Positions 8,592-18,330 are shown, counted from the stretch's first letter. The stretch is 64,000 nt of DNA from Enterococcus pallens ATCC BAA-351 (GCF_000407485.1 NZ_ASWD01000002.1:434001-498000), one strand, 5' to 3'. Numbers and translations are program-made. Notes: a model not told the origin generated them from the letters alone.

Positions 8592-9971
8592 TTATCGTGT
8601 TTTTTCTCTCCTTAATTCCAATTCCTTTAATACAGTTCCTTCATTTTTTTCATATTTAAAGTAGGTTAGAATAATCAATGCCCCACTAATAAAGAAAACT
8701 GCTGGCAGATAGGAAAAAGCAAATTTTATTGCACTTAGAGCCGCTGTAGTCTGTTCTTGATTCGCAACGTATCCAAAATGCTGCATCAATTTCAAAGGAA
8801 CAAAATCTCCCAAACCAGTTCCAATTTGCAGCCCTACTGCACTGCCGACTGCTGTTAGAAACCCACTGGCTCGTATGCCTGTTTTATATTCTCCATAGTC
8901 CACAGTGTCTGAAAGCATGGCAAAAGGCATAGACACGGCAATACCTGTTCCAATACTAGTTACTACCCACATCGCTGCTAGCATTGGAAAATTGCCACCA
9001 GCAACACCTAACAGCACTTGACCAACTGCTGCCGTGAACATTCCAATCATCATAGTTTGTGTTTTAGAAAAATGCTTGACCAAGAAAGGAATACAGATAA
9101 CCCCAATCATTTGCGTCAATACAAGTCCATTGAGCACTGACACATAATTTTGGTTACCTAAATTATAGCGGGCATAATAAATCAACGAAGAGGTGCGTGT
9201 TGAGTTTCCTAGCCAATAGCACATACTTGCTAAAACAATAATAACCCAAGGCCAATTGCCTCTTAAAGCTTTGAAGCTTTCTCGAACAGGTAAGCTTTTA
9301 CCTGCTCCTTCTGAATTAATTTCTTTTGTATTTTTAAATGCGTAGAAAAATATCACTGCTGAAACTAAAGCATAAATTGCTACAGTGAAAAAGAAGCCTT
9401 GCTGGCGATTGTTTCCTCCTAAAATTGTTACTAAAGTCAAGGTGAAAGTTGCTGTAATAAAATAGCCAACATTTCCGCCAATCATTCGAAAAGAATTTAA
9501 TTTGGTTCGTTCAAGTGAGTCGTTACTTAAGTTAGGTAAGATCGCCGTAATTGGTGTCGAAATTCCTGTATACAAAATACTTGCTGTTAAATAAGTAAAT
9601 GCGGCATACGCAACCTTAGCTGTTCCATCCAATCCGGGTGTGAAAAAAGTCAACGCCATAAACACCCCAAAAGGAATCGCTAATCGGGCAAACCAGGGAC
9701 GAGCTTTCCCATATTTTGATTTAGTTTTATCAATGGCTAATCCCCAAAGCGGAACTGTTGCTGTATTAATGATTCGGACCATTAAAGCAATGGTTGCCGC
9801 AGTTCCGATTGAAAGCCCAAATACATCTGTGTGAAAAAAATTGATAAAGCTAGTTAATGTGCAATAAAGTAAGTTACCTGCTGCATCCGTGCCAGCGTAG
9901 GCTAATCGATTGTTCAAGCTTAGACCTTTTTGTCTAGTTTTTGTCAATTCATTCATTTTTGTTTGATCCAT
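8592..9971 (-). CDS. GPH-family sugar:cation symporter (first of two)
   Basis: This 459-residue membrane protein has about twelve hydrophobic segments. The family signature is visible as the loop DKTKSKYGKARPWF after the second segment, as in melibiose and xyloside carriers (MelB, XynP, AraP types). The start at 9971 is chosen because AGGGGAG lies 5 bases before it; the ATG at 9986 has no such site. An AraC gene lies upstream on the same strand. A close paralogue is encoded at 16805-18169. The likely cargo is arabinose or a short arabino-oligosaccharide; this is inferred from neighbours only. Confidence 0.9.
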   Translation of the reverse strand: MDQTKMNELTKTRQKGLSLNNRLAYAGTDAAGNLLYCTLTSFINFFHTDVFGLSIGTAATIALMVRIINTATVPLWGLAIDKTKSKYGKARPWFARLAIPFGVFMALTFFTPGLDGTAKVAYAAFTYLTASILYTGISTPITAILPNLSNDSLERTKLNSFRMIGGNVGYFITATFTLTLVTILGGNNRQQGFFFTVAIYALVSAVIFFYAFKNTKEINSEGAGKSLPVRESFKALRGNWPWVIIVLASMCYWLGNSTRTSSLIYYARYNLGNQNYVSVLNGLVLTQMIGVICIPFLVKHFSKTQTMMIGMFTAAVGQVLLGVAGGNFPMLAAMWVVTSIGTGIAVSMPFAMLSDTVDYGEYKTGIRASGFLTAVGSAVGLQIGTGLGDFVPLKLMQHFGYVANQEQTTAALSAIKFAFSYLPAVFFISGALIILTYFKYEKNEGTVLKELELRREKTR

Positions 9972-10011
9972 GATTTCTCCCCTCATTTATCTGAAGTAAT
10001 TAGGGAAATTA

Positions 10012-10878
10012 TTAGCTTTTGTATTTTTTTCGGTAGCGCTGCGGTGAAAGTCCTTCTAATTTCTTAAATCGATTTGAAAAATAAATTTCCGAATTGAAGC
10101 CGACCATTTTAGAAATTTGCTGAATCTCTAAATCTGTGCGCAGCAGGTACTGCTTGGCACGCTCCATCCGGATATCCGCTAAAATTTCTAAAGGTGTTTT
10201 GCCAAATGTCTTCTTCATCGCAGTCGAAATATAATTGCTGTGCAAGTGAAAATGCTCCTCAAGCAATTGATTCGTTACTGCTTTTTCACTATTATTTTCA
10301 AGAAACAGCTGTACCTGCTCGGCTAAAACCGTCAAACGATCCCGATGAATCCCTTGATTTTCAATAAATTTTAAAAAACGCAGAAAGAGTTCTTCTGTTT
10401 GCCAGATATCGTGTTCTTCCGTTTCAATGACTGTACTATCTAAAATAGTTTGGATCAGCTCAAATAAAATTTCAGGTTCCTTGATCGTCGCATGCTTTTG
10501 CAAATGCAAGGTATAGGAACGCTGATGAAAATGAAGATCCGGAATCGGTAAATCCGAAATAAAACGACTAGGTCTAGTACTTTGTTTCCATTGCGCGGTC
10601 GTATAAAAATGAAGCCAATAAAATCCAGTTTCCTCTTCAACAGGCCGCCAAGTATAGTGATGCTTGTCAGGAAGCAGGATCAGCATCTCATTTTGTTTCA
10701 CTTCAAATTGCTGATTTTCTTCAATTAAATAAAGGCAGCCCTTTTTTACAACAATCAAATCGAAATAACCTAATGCTTTGCGATTTGGATGATTTTGACC
10801 CTTTTGAAAGACCCGGTAGTTTCCCTCGATAAAATCTGGAAACGGCGGGATTGAGATCGAAATGATTTCTCCTGACAT
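10012..10878 (-). CDS. AraC-family transcriptional regulator
   Basis: This 288-residue regulator has an N-terminal cupin-like sugar-sensing domain (residues about 15-110, with LLPDKHHYTW). The C-terminal AraC helix-turn-helix pair contains TPLEILADIRMERAKQYL and EIYFSNRFKKLEGLSPQRYRKKY. It lies between the putative glycosidase gene (31 bases upstream) and the symporter gene (40 bases downstream), all on the same strand, so it probably controls this transcription unit. An AAGGAG site precedes the start. The inducer is unknown but is probably an arabinose-containing sugar. Confidence 0.9.
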   Translation of the reverse strand: MSGEIISISIPPFPDFIEGNYRVFQKGQNHPNRKALGYFDLIVVKKGCLYLIEENQQFEVKQNEMLILLPDKHHYTWRPVEEETGFYWLHFYTTAQWKQSTRPSRFISDLPIPDLHFHQRSYTLHLQKHATIKEPEILFELIQTILDSTVIETEEHDIWQTEELFLRFLKFIENQGIHRDRLTVLAEQVQLFLENNSEKAVTNQLLEEHFHLHSNYISTAMKKTFGKTPLEILADIRMERAKQYLLRTDLEIQQISKMVGFNSEIYFSNRFKKLEGLSPQRYRKKYKS

Positions 10879-10909
10879 TTTACCAACTCCTTTCTTGGCG
10901 GCACATCTT

Positions 10910-13285
10910 TTATCTAGCTGTTACTAATGAAAAAAGTTCTGCTTTTTTTAGACGAAGCTCTTGACTGCTTTCCTCAATAATCCTAATTTTATCATCTTCC
11001 AGCACATAATAAGCCTGAATAAAAGGAGCAAAACTAGTAATTAAATAGTCCTCGCCTTGTTCTTCAAAGCTACCATTAATTACATTTATTTCTTGTCCGC
11101 GTTTAATAATAAACGTTTTCTGTCCAAAGCTTTCCATATAGGCAACCAGTTCTTCTCCCATATCCCAATCAGGTGTTTGACTGTCATTTTCAAACAATCG
11201 GCTAAAAATTCCACCATCTTTCCAGAAGGTTGCTTGTCCAAATCGTTCGCGAGAAAGATCTGGTCGATTGAGGTGCGGTCCAGCTGCAGCGTAAGTAGAA
11301 GCTGCCATTCCTTTTTCTAAAGGCAGTGTCGTTGAAGAATGCGTATCGTAGCAATACAAAATCCCCGCCGTTGCTCGATAACTAGCCTCCAAATATTCTA
11401 CGTCTTGTAAAAATTCAAAAACCTTGAACGTTGCTGCTGCAGTTACACCACCCCAGAGAGAATGAATCATATAGGTCAAGGCCTCCCACCAACGATCAGC
11501 GTTTTGCCCACGAAAATCATTGGCATATCCAATGTTAGCCAACAATAATTCACCATATTTTTTAGCACTTTCGTGCAAACCAGCCTCACTTAATGCCCCA
11601 GCTGTTGGACCAAAACCCGCATTATCGTAAAAGTGCTCTGTTATGGCTGCTTTATAGCTTACTGATTCAGCGTCCACTCGATTCGTCACTTCTCCCCAAA
11701 GCTTACGAATCGTTTCGTATTTCTCGATCAGTCCATGGGCCTTCAGTTTAGCCAGCAACTCTTGGATATAAAGGAAATAGACTCCTAGCATTTGTGCTTC
11801 TTCCTTGCCTCTTAGATCCGAATGCAGGTCCGGGTTCACTCGTAATTCAAAGACCTCTGCTGCCCAGCCTAAGTAAGTATCTGCTGAATGCAGCTGTAGA
11901 GTGTCCTCTTCAAATTCCGAAAGCAAGAAGAAGAGATGTCCAATATATTCAAAATCCATACAGCGATAAAAATCGCCATAAAGCTTTCTTGGCTGCGTGA
12001 AATCCCCATTAATAAACCACTTAGGTCTTACATAACGTACAGCACTTTCTTCCACTTTACGTACCTGCTCTCCGTTCAGCCGTCCCAACAGATTTTTCTT
12101 CAGTACCAAATTCATTTTCCCTAAAGATTCTCCCTGATTAGAGATGGGCTTAAAAGCAAAAGGAATGGCTCCACTGGCTCCAGTGTAGAGTGTGTCACAA
12201 ATGTATTCTGCTCGCTCTTCTATCACCGTTGCCAGGTCGTTCATTACATTGAGTACCACAAAATCTTCACTGCCATCTGTGAAGGTACAAACTACTTTAT
12301 GTTCACCGAGAGTATCTGGTTTAAAGGTCACGACATGGCTTCCATCCTCTTGTAAATCAGCAAATAAATTTTTGGAAACCAGATTCTGATCTTTTTGATA
12401 AATCGCTACGATGTCTTTCAAAGCCACTCCTTCTGGCAGTTGTATCGTTATTCGAGCTATTTTTCCTAAGATATTTAACGGTGTATAAGCTATTTTCGGA
12501 TGCTTCAGCTGTAAACCTTTTTGATAAAAATCTGATTGGTTTTCATTTTTTAAAAGTGTATACTCCCATTTTTGGCTTGCCTTTGGTTCTAAAAACAAAG
12601 CTGTTTTAGGATAAATCCAATCTCTATTTTTAAAATTTTCAGGATATCCTCCGGCCAAGATCAGCTTATGAAATAACAAACCGTCCAACGAAGGGGATAC
12701 ATTTTCAAAAAACAAATTTTCGTATTCGCAAAAAGTCCCTACAGACAAGGTCCGACCTTTTGTTTGATATATGCCAAGATTGCCCCCTCGATTATCACGA
12801 CGAACAGCATTTATTTTTGTATAGTTAGTAGAAATTGATGAAAAGACAGCAGCAGAATTATGAATGTTCCGCAAAACATTTTTATCGCGAAACATGACAT
12901 AACTCAATGCAGCCCAGACCCCAAAATCTTGAATAGTTAATGTTCGCTCTGTTTCGTTTACCACTTCAATTGTCCAAACAATTCCATTAGAAATCTGATT
13001 CAGCTCATATTTACTGATTACGCTTACATTATCGAAAGAATAAGTAACCTCTATCTGGTGATCCCTTGATACAATCGTTGGGACAACATCAATACTTAAA
13101 AAACTTTTCCCATCAACGATTAAATCAAATTGTCCGAACAACTTCTCTCTATCATTATAACCTACCTTTCTTAAGTATTCTTCTTCAATTACCCAGTTCA
13201 TCTGATAAGGATCATCCTTAAACAACAGCTTCGAAACATGTCCATCTTTCGCAATAGCCAATTGAAATTGTTCATTTTCCAGCAT
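10910..13285 (-). CDS. Large uncharacterised putative glycoside hydrolase (DUF5695-like)
   Basis: I do not recognise a characterised family with certainty. The 791-residue protein has no signal peptide and no membrane segment, so it is cytoplasmic. The first 270 residues look like a beta-rich sugar-binding fold. About residues 280-345 resemble a small Ig-like domain. The rest is helix-rich with many aromatic and acidic residues (YLGWAAEVFELR, ADRWWEALTYMIHSLWGG, DWDMGEELVAYMESFG), as in alpha/alpha toroid glycosidases. The general layout reminds me of DUF5695 proteins. It precedes an AraC gene and a sugar symporter gene and follows the GH127 gene on the same strand. A role in cutting imported arabino-oligosaccharides is inferred from context. 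Confidence 0.55.
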   Translation of the reverse strand: MLENEQFQLAIAKDGHVSKLLFKDDPYQMNWVIEEEYLRKVGYNDREKLFGQFDLIVDGKSFLSIDVVPTIVSRDHQIEVTYSFDNVSVISKYELNQISNGIVWTIEVVNETERTLTIQDFGVWAALSYVMFRDKNVLRNIHNSAAVFSSISTNYTKINAVRRDNRGGNLGIYQTKGRTLSVGTFCEYENLFFENVSPSLDGLLFHKLILAGGYPENFKNRDWIYPKTALFLEPKASQKWEYTLLKNENQSDFYQKGLQLKHPKIAYTPLNILGKIARITIQLPEGVALKDIVAIYQKDQNLVSKNLFADLQEDGSHVVTFKPDTLGEHKVVCTFTDGSEDFVVLNVMNDLATVIEERAEYICDTLYTGASGAIPFAFKPISNQGESLGKMNLVLKKNLLGRLNGEQVRKVEESAVRYVRPKWFINGDFTQPRKLYGDFYRCMDFEYIGHLFFLLSEFEEDTLQLHSADTYLGWAAEVFELRVNPDLHSDLRGKEEAQMLGVYFLYIQELLAKLKAHGLIEKYETIRKLWGEVTNRVDAESVSYKAAITEHFYDNAGFGPTAGALSEAGLHESAKKYGELLLANIGYANDFRGQNADRWWEALTYMIHSLWGGVTAAATFKVFEFLQDVEYLEASYRATAGILYCYDTHSSTTLPLEKGMAASTYAAAGPHLNRPDLSRERFGQATFWKDGGIFSRLFENDSQTPDWDMGEELVAYMESFGQKTFIIKRGQEINVINGSFEEQGEDYLITSFAPFIQAYYVLEDDKIRIIEESSQELRLKKAELFSLVTAR

Positions 13286-13460
13286 ACATTTCCTCCTCTG
13301 TTTTCTATGTAATTAAGATACCATCCTATGAAAGCGATAACTATTTGTGATTTCAACGAAAAGTTAAGAGATTTCACACAAACTCGACAACAAACTTATT
13401 CCGGTTTTCCTATAAAATTGACTATCCGCATCGTTACAAATCAGTTTTTATTGGTGCACA

Positions 13461-13500
13461 AAAAAGGTTTTGCTCATCTAACAAGAGCAAAACCCTTTTT
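13461..13500. terminator. Bidirectional-looking terminator after the GH127 gene
   Basis: GGTTTTGCTC (13465-13474) pairs with GAGCAAAACC (13484-13493) around a 9-base loop. It is flanked by A and T runs, so it can end transcription of the GH127 gene on the minus strand. It lies 24 bases after that stop codon. Confidence 0.85.
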
Positions 13501-13524
13501 TATTTCTTAAAGCTGTCTATATCA

Positions 13525-15495
13525 TTAGTTTTTCTCCCGATCCAACCAAACCGCCATATTCCCTTCCTCTCGATTGGCCCAAGCATAGTAAGGAATCAGT
13601 TTTATTTGTGTGTCTATCCATTCCATTGGAGTATATTCATGATAAAGAGAATGATCGCTTTTTTCTTTCGGTGTTTTAGCTGCTGCATAAATTACTCCTA
13701 AGCCACCTAATAATTCTGATTCAAAGCGATAATCCAGCTGTTCATCCGAAGCCAGACAATATTTCCAAACGGATTTTTCTTGATCTACCTCTTCAAGGCA
13801 ATAAACCAAGGGTCCTCTTTGAATTGCGACCTTTCCAAAATTGTAAACCACATTGGTATTGGATTGATATTTCTTAATTGACATGTCTAGAAGCAGTTCA
13901 ATGCTTGTTATACCAGGTGTAGCTTCCAAATAGACGAAGCCATCATTTAATTGATAGTCTTGCAGTTCCCCATTGATTGATAGTCGGGCGTTTTTCTGTG
14001 ACCATTGAGGAATTCGAATACCAAAAGTACAGGTTTCCTCGGACGTATTTTCTAATTTATAGTTGATGGTACCTTCCCATGGAAAATTGCTTTCCTGCTG
14101 AACAGTCAGACCGTTTTCAAAGGTCGCTTGGTTAGAAATAAACTGATGAGAAAGAATTACGTCTTCTTTTACTGCATAAATGTATTGGTCCACTGAAGCT
14201 ACAAGTCGCGCAACATTACTAGGGCAACAAGCACAGCCAAACCATTCTGCCCGCTGTGTTAAGACATGGTTGCGACTAGGATTATGCGTTGAAATATCTG
14301 GATCAGCCTGCAATGGATTCACATAAAAGAAGTGCGTGCCATCCAAGGAAATGCCGCTAATAATCCCATTAAATAATTGCTTTTCTAATACATCTGCATA
14401 CTCGCCTTTAGTTTCCAGCTTAAGCATTTCTCTGGCAAAAAATGCCATGCCTACAGAGGCGCAGGTTTCACCATACATGGTATCATTAGGCAAATCGTAG
14501 TTACCTGTAAAGGATTCACCAACATTTGTGGAGCCTATACCGCCAGTAATGTACATTTTTTGATGCACGATATTGTTCCAGAAGCGTCGACAGGTTTCCA
14601 GCAGACTTTCATCACCAGTCAGTCGCGCAACCTGCGCCATACCGGTACAAAGATAAACGACTCTCACCGCATGACCTTCTGCTGTTTCTTGTTGGCGTAC
14701 CGGTTCAGCCGCTTGGTAATAGGATAAAGGAAAGTTTCTCATCCCATCAATGACATCTCGGTCTATTCCGTCTGCAGCAATTTGTCGATCAAAGAAATCG
14801 TCTTGTCCTCGTTGATTGATAAAAAAATGAGCTAAGTCTAAATAGTTTGATTCTTCAGTTAGCTCATAAAGTCTTGCTAATGCCAACTCGATCTCAGGAT
14901 GACCATCGTATCCTGGAATTTGATCTGCACCCTCCCCAAAATGCTCCAGCATGCAGTCAGCCATTTTAACTGCAATGGATAAAGCTTTTTGATTTCCTGT
15001 AACTTCAAAATAAGCAACCGCAGCTTCAATATAATGGCCCATTGTATATAATTCATGGGACTGTTTTAATCGAGCAAACTTGCGGTCTGGTGCCTCAATT
15101 TGGAAAAAGCTGACTAAATAGCCGTCCTCCTCCTGAGCCTGAGCAATTAAATCAATCAATCGATCGGTAATTGTTCTTAACTCCTGATCTGGATGATAGG
15201 TCAATGAATAGGCTGCAGCTTCCAGCCATTTATAAACATCGGTGTCTTGAAAAGTATAGCCATTATGCCTGCCTTCTTTTAGCCCAGCTGCAATTTCTAA
15301 ATTTTGGATTGCATGGCTGTGCTCCTGATGCTCTTCGTTTCCGCCGGGTTCATGAGTGATGGAAATATCGGCCGAATCGTTCATCACTTCCCACTGATAG
15401 GGCAATACCTCCTTTACAATTAATTCCCGGTATTGGTTCCAGAATTCAGAAGTAATTTGGATGTCTTTTAACTGATTTTTCTTTTTTGTAATCAT
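13525..15495 (-). CDS. GH127 beta-L-arabinofuranosidase
   Basis: This 656-residue enzyme removes beta-linked L-arabinofuranose, for example from the arabinose chains on plant hydroxyproline-rich proteins. The GH127 (HypBA1-type) active site is fully visible. A glutamate at residue 327 in VGESF is followed 16 residues later by the zinc-site pair E343/C345 in YGETC. The double cysteine C423-C424 is in the CACCPSN motif and holds the catalytic nucleophile. There is no signal peptide, so it acts in the cytoplasm on imported disaccharides. The start at 15495 is chosen from the GGAAGG site; an upstream in-frame ATG at 15549 has none. A strong cre box lies upstream. Confidence 0.92.
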   Translation of the reverse strand: MITKKKNQLKDIQITSEFWNQYRELIVKEVLPYQWEVMNDSADISITHEPGGNEEHQEHSHAIQNLEIAAGLKEGRHNGYTFQDTDVYKWLEAAAYSLTYHPDQELRTITDRLIDLIAQAQEEDGYLVSFFQIEAPDRKFARLKQSHELYTMGHYIEAAVAYFEVTGNQKALSIAVKMADCMLEHFGEGADQIPGYDGHPEIELALARLYELTEESNYLDLAHFFINQRGQDDFFDRQIAADGIDRDVIDGMRNFPLSYYQAAEPVRQQETAEGHAVRVVYLCTGMAQVARLTGDESLLETCRRFWNNIVHQKMYITGGIGSTNVGESFTGNYDLPNDTMYGETCASVGMAFFAREMLKLETKGEYADVLEKQLFNGIISGISLDGTHFFYVNPLQADPDISTHNPSRNHVLTQRAEWFGCACCPSNVARLVASVDQYIYAVKEDVILSHQFISNQATFENGLTVQQESNFPWEGTINYKLENTSEETCTFGIRIPQWSQKNARLSINGELQDYQLNDGFVYLEATPGITSIELLLDMSIKKYQSNTNVVYNFGKVAIQRGPLVYCLEEVDQEKSVWKYCLASDEQLDYRFESELLGGLGVIYAAAKTPKEKSDHSLYHEYTPMEWIDTQIKLIPYYAWANREEGNMAVWLDREKN

Positions 15496-15557
15496 TTTTT
15501 CCTTCCTTTCCAGCATCGTTTGCTTGTACCTAAAAATATAAGCTTTCAAACTCTGCT

Positions 15558-15571
15558 TGTAAGCGTATACT
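15558..15571. promoter_or_regulatory. cre box upstream of the GH127 gene
   Basis: TGTAAGCGTATACT differs from the CcpA consensus TGWAARCGYTWNCW at one position. It lies 63 bases before the GH127 start in the divergent region shared with an AraC gene, so glucose repression through CcpA is expected. Confidence 0.7.
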
Positions 15572-15711
15572 TCTGTATAAAAGGTGGACTTTTGCGCGAC
15601 CGTTCAATTTTGATTAGTTTTTTCCGTAGAAAAAGTAGATAAATCCGGAAATTAAATCCATTTACGGATTTTTTCGTTATAATCAAGGCAAACTAGTTAG
15701 GAGGAACTGCG

Positions 15712-16650
15712 ATGTTAGCGATTGATTTGCAGCAACCAGTGTTTTACTATAAAGCTGGTGAATTTTCTGCTGGTACTGGCTGGCAGCACAAAAAAATGTT
15801 CCATGATAAGGATTTTGAGATTATTTTTTGTTTGGAAAACCGCTTGTCTTTAATGATTGACGGTCAGCCGATTCATTTGAAGAAAAACGACTGCTTAGTT
15901 TTACCACCCGAAACAACCATTGAAGGTGCGCAGCTTTCAGCCCAACCGGTTCGTTTTTATTGGTTGCATTTTTACGCGCAGTGGCAGCTGTTACCTGCTG
16001 ATGATCAAACGGTTAGTCAGCTGCAAACGGCTTTTAATCAGCACAAAATACTACCAGTTTACAATAATCACTGTGTGCTGCCTTCCTTGTTTACAATCAA
16101 GGAGCCCAACTTCTTAATTATCTTGATGAATCAATTGTTGAATGTCTCCAATACTTATTACTATAGTTCCAAAATGGCAGATACCTTGACGCAAACCATA
16201 TTGATTGAATTATGTAATCAATACTTAACTGTTTCTTCCGCCATTGGTGAGGAGTACGATGCCAAGATTCATCAAGTTGCCGAATGGATTCGTGCAAACA
16301 TGAGTGAAGAGTTATCAATCCAAGACATTGCCGATCATTTTGAAGTCTCTCAAGATTATCTGTCTCGCCAATTTAAAAAAGCCTTTGGCAAGAATTTACG
16401 AGACTATTTAATCAATTTAAAAATTTCTGTCGCAAAAGTATTGCTGGTACAGACTACTTTGCCGATTAAGGCAATTGCCGAATTGTCTTATTATGCAGAC
16501 GAAAAATATTTTATTCGCATGTTTAAAAAGCGTACAGGCTTGACCCCTAACAAATACCGAAAAGCCTATTCTGGTACGCATCAAAACAATCCCTATATCG
16601 ATCCAAAGCTGCCGATTCCTCAAGCAGTCGAAAAACTACTGGGACAATAG
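15712..16650 (+). CDS. AraC-family transcriptional regulator
   Basis: This 312-residue regulator has an N-terminal cupin-like effector domain and two C-terminal AraC helix-turn-helix units (DIADHFEVSQDYLSRQFKKAFG and RMFKKRTGLTPNKYRK region). It is divergent from the GH127 gene and is followed by a symporter gene on the same strand. The natural targets are therefore the shared 216-base promoter region and the symporter. A TAGGAGG site precedes the ATG. It is only distantly similar to the AraC protein encoded at 10012-10878. The effector is not known. Confidence 0.9.
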   Translation: MLAIDLQQPVFYYKAGEFSAGTGWQHKKMFHDKDFEIIFCLENRLSLMIDGQPIHLKKNDCLVLPPETTIEGAQLSAQPVRFYWLHFYAQWQLLPADDQTVSQLQTAFNQHKILPVYNNHCVLPSLFTIKEPNFLIILMNQLLNVSNTYYYSSKMADTLTQTILIELCNQYLTVSSAIGEEYDAKIHQVAEWIRANMSEELSIQDIADHFEVSQDYLSRQFKKAFGKNLRDYLINLKISVAKVLLVQTTLPIKAIAELSYYADEKYFIRMFKKRTGLTPNKYRKAYSGTHQNNPYIDPKLPIPQAVEKLLGQ

Positions 16651-16661
16651 CAAAACTCCAG

Positions 16662-16688
16662 CCACTCAAAATTTGAGTGGTCTTTTTT
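16662..16688 (+). terminator. Terminator of the AraC gene
   Basis: The perfect inverted repeat CCACTCAA...TTGAGTGG (16662-16680) is followed by TCTTTTTT. It separates the AraC gene from the symporter gene, which must have its own promoter in 16690-16790. Confidence 0.85.
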
Positions 16689-16804
16689 ATCAAAAAAACG
16701 GAAATGTATACTTTTGCTACGTTTTAATCCGTTTTATTCTCTTTTGTAACCTCTTACAATTATTCACATAGATATCTATGAAATTGAAGAGAAGGAGCAA
16801 GAAA

Positions 16805-18169
16805 ATGAAAGAAATTGTTGCGACGAAGAAAAAAGCCCACCCGTTAGTTAAGAAGCTGGCTTATGCTAGTACAGATGGTGCTGGAAATTTATTGTTTTGT
16901 ATTATCAGCAGTTATATTCTCTATTTTTATACAGATGTTTATGGATTAACTGTGGGAGCAGCAGGTATTCTACTACTGATTGCGCGAATTGTTGATTCCT
17001 TTGATGCCCCGTTTTGGGGTTCCATTATTGACCACACCAAGAGCAAATATGGGCAAAGTCGGCCTTGGTTTTTATGGTTGGCCATCCCCTTTGCAATTGC
17101 TACTGTTTTGGCATTTTCCACACCTAATTTATCTGGAACGGCAAAGGTAATCTATGCTGGAGTGACCTATGTAGTTGCTGGCACGATTTACAGTGGCATT
17201 GCTACGCCGATTACTTCTATTTTGCCGAACTTATCCAACGATCCAGATGAGCGGATTCATCTAAATTCTTTTAGAATGGTGGGAGGCAATGTTGGAAACT
17301 TCGCTGCTGTTACTTTTGCATTGCCGTTAGTTGCACTCTTTGGTGGAGGCGATGATCGAAAAGGCTTCAGTCTAATGGTGGCCTTCTTCGCAGTTATTGC
17401 AGTTGGCCTACTCTTCTTTGCCTTTTTTAACTTAGAAGAGATCAATACTAAAAAAGCGGTAAGCATTCCTTTCAAAGATAGTTTGAAAGCGGTTAAGGGG
17501 AATTGGCCTTGGGTATTGCTGGTTTTAGCTAATTTAGCTTTTTGGATGGCTTTGACCGTACGAACGTCTGCCTTACTTTATTATTTCGAATACAATCTAG
17601 GCAGTAAAAATCTAGTTCCTTTGATAAACGGAATTTCTCTGATTCAAGTCGGAGGCATGATGGCCATTCCGTTTATTTCTAAGCGACTTAAAAAGACGGG
17701 TACGATGATTGTTGGATTAGGATTGGCGGTAGTCGGGCAATTCCTGCTGTTTTTATCTGGAACCTCAATGACTTTCTTGGTGATTTCTTGGGCAATTGCC
17801 TGCATTGGTTCAGGAATCGCTTGTTCCATGCCTTTTGCGATGCTTTCAGATGCGGTAGATTTTGGTGAATGGAAAAGCGGCATTCGTTCCAGTGGATTTC
17901 TGTCAGCAATGGGCAGTTCTTTCTGTATCAAAGTTGGAGCTGGTCTAGGCAGCTACTTTTTATCTGTCATTATGGCAAAAACTGACTACGTTGCCAATCA
18001 AGTGCAGACTAGTCAGGCCTTAGCAGGAATTCAATTTGTTTTCCTGTGGTTACCGGCCATTCTATTTGCCCTAGCAGCCGTTCCAATGCTGCGCTATTAT
18101 AGATATGAAAAACAAGAAGGCTTCATTCGAGCTGAATTATTGACTCGCCGTGAACCAGCAGAACAGTAA
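16805..18169 (+). CDS. GPH-family sugar:cation symporter (second of two)
   Basis: This 454-residue transporter has about twelve membrane segments and the family loop DHTKSKYGQSRPWF. It is clearly a paralogue of the protein encoded at 8592-9971; both share the AYA/STD-GAGNLL start, the loop and the STPITSILPNLSND-like segment. The ATG at 16805 is preferred over 16778 because AAGGAG stands 7 bases before it. Placed after an AraC gene and divergent from GH127, it probably brings in the beta-arabino-oligosaccharide cut by that enzyme. The cargo is inferred. Confidence 0.9.
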   Translation: MKEIVATKKKAHPLVKKLAYASTDGAGNLLFCIISSYILYFYTDVYGLTVGAAGILLLIARIVDSFDAPFWGSIIDHTKSKYGQSRPWFLWLAIPFAIATVLAFSTPNLSGTAKVIYAGVTYVVAGTIYSGIATPITSILPNLSNDPDERIHLNSFRMVGGNVGNFAAVTFALPLVALFGGGDDRKGFSLMVAFFAVIAVGLLFFAFFNLEEINTKKAVSIPFKDSLKAVKGNWPWVLLVLANLAFWMALTVRTSALLYYFEYNLGSKNLVPLINGISLIQVGGMMAIPFISKRLKKTGTMIVGLGLAVVGQFLLFLSGTSMTFLVISWAIACIGSGIACSMPFAMLSDAVDFGEWKSGIRSSGFLSAMGSSFCIKVGAGLGSYFLSVIMAKTDYVANQVQTSQALAGIQFVFLWLPAILFALAAVPMLRYYRYEKQEGFIRAELLTRREPAEQ

Positions 18170-18202
18170 GAAAAGTGGTAACTTGAAAAGACCAGATTTA
18201 TT

Positions 18203-18244
18203 AGAGCATTCATCTAGAGCCTTTACAGATGAATGCTCTTTTTA
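18203..18244 (+). terminator. Terminator of the second symporter gene
   Basis: A perfect 13-bp stem, AGAGCATTCATCT (18203-18215) with its complement (18227-18239), is followed by a T run on the plus strand. Confidence 0.88.
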
Positions 18245-18279
18245 TATCCGTCCTTCTTTATTAGGAAACCAATACACAG

Positions 18280-18309
18280 GAAAAGCCGCTTAACAAAATT
18301 GTTAAGCGG
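18280..18309 (-). terminator. Terminator of the agu operon
   Basis: A perfect 10-bp stem, CCGCTTAACA/TGTTAAGCGG (18286-18309) with a 4-base loop, lies 21 bases after the aguC stop. The T tract on the minus strand is short (CTTTTCC), so termination may be partial. Confidence 0.7.
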
Positions 18310-18330
18310 ACTTCGGTCAATAGGTATGGT

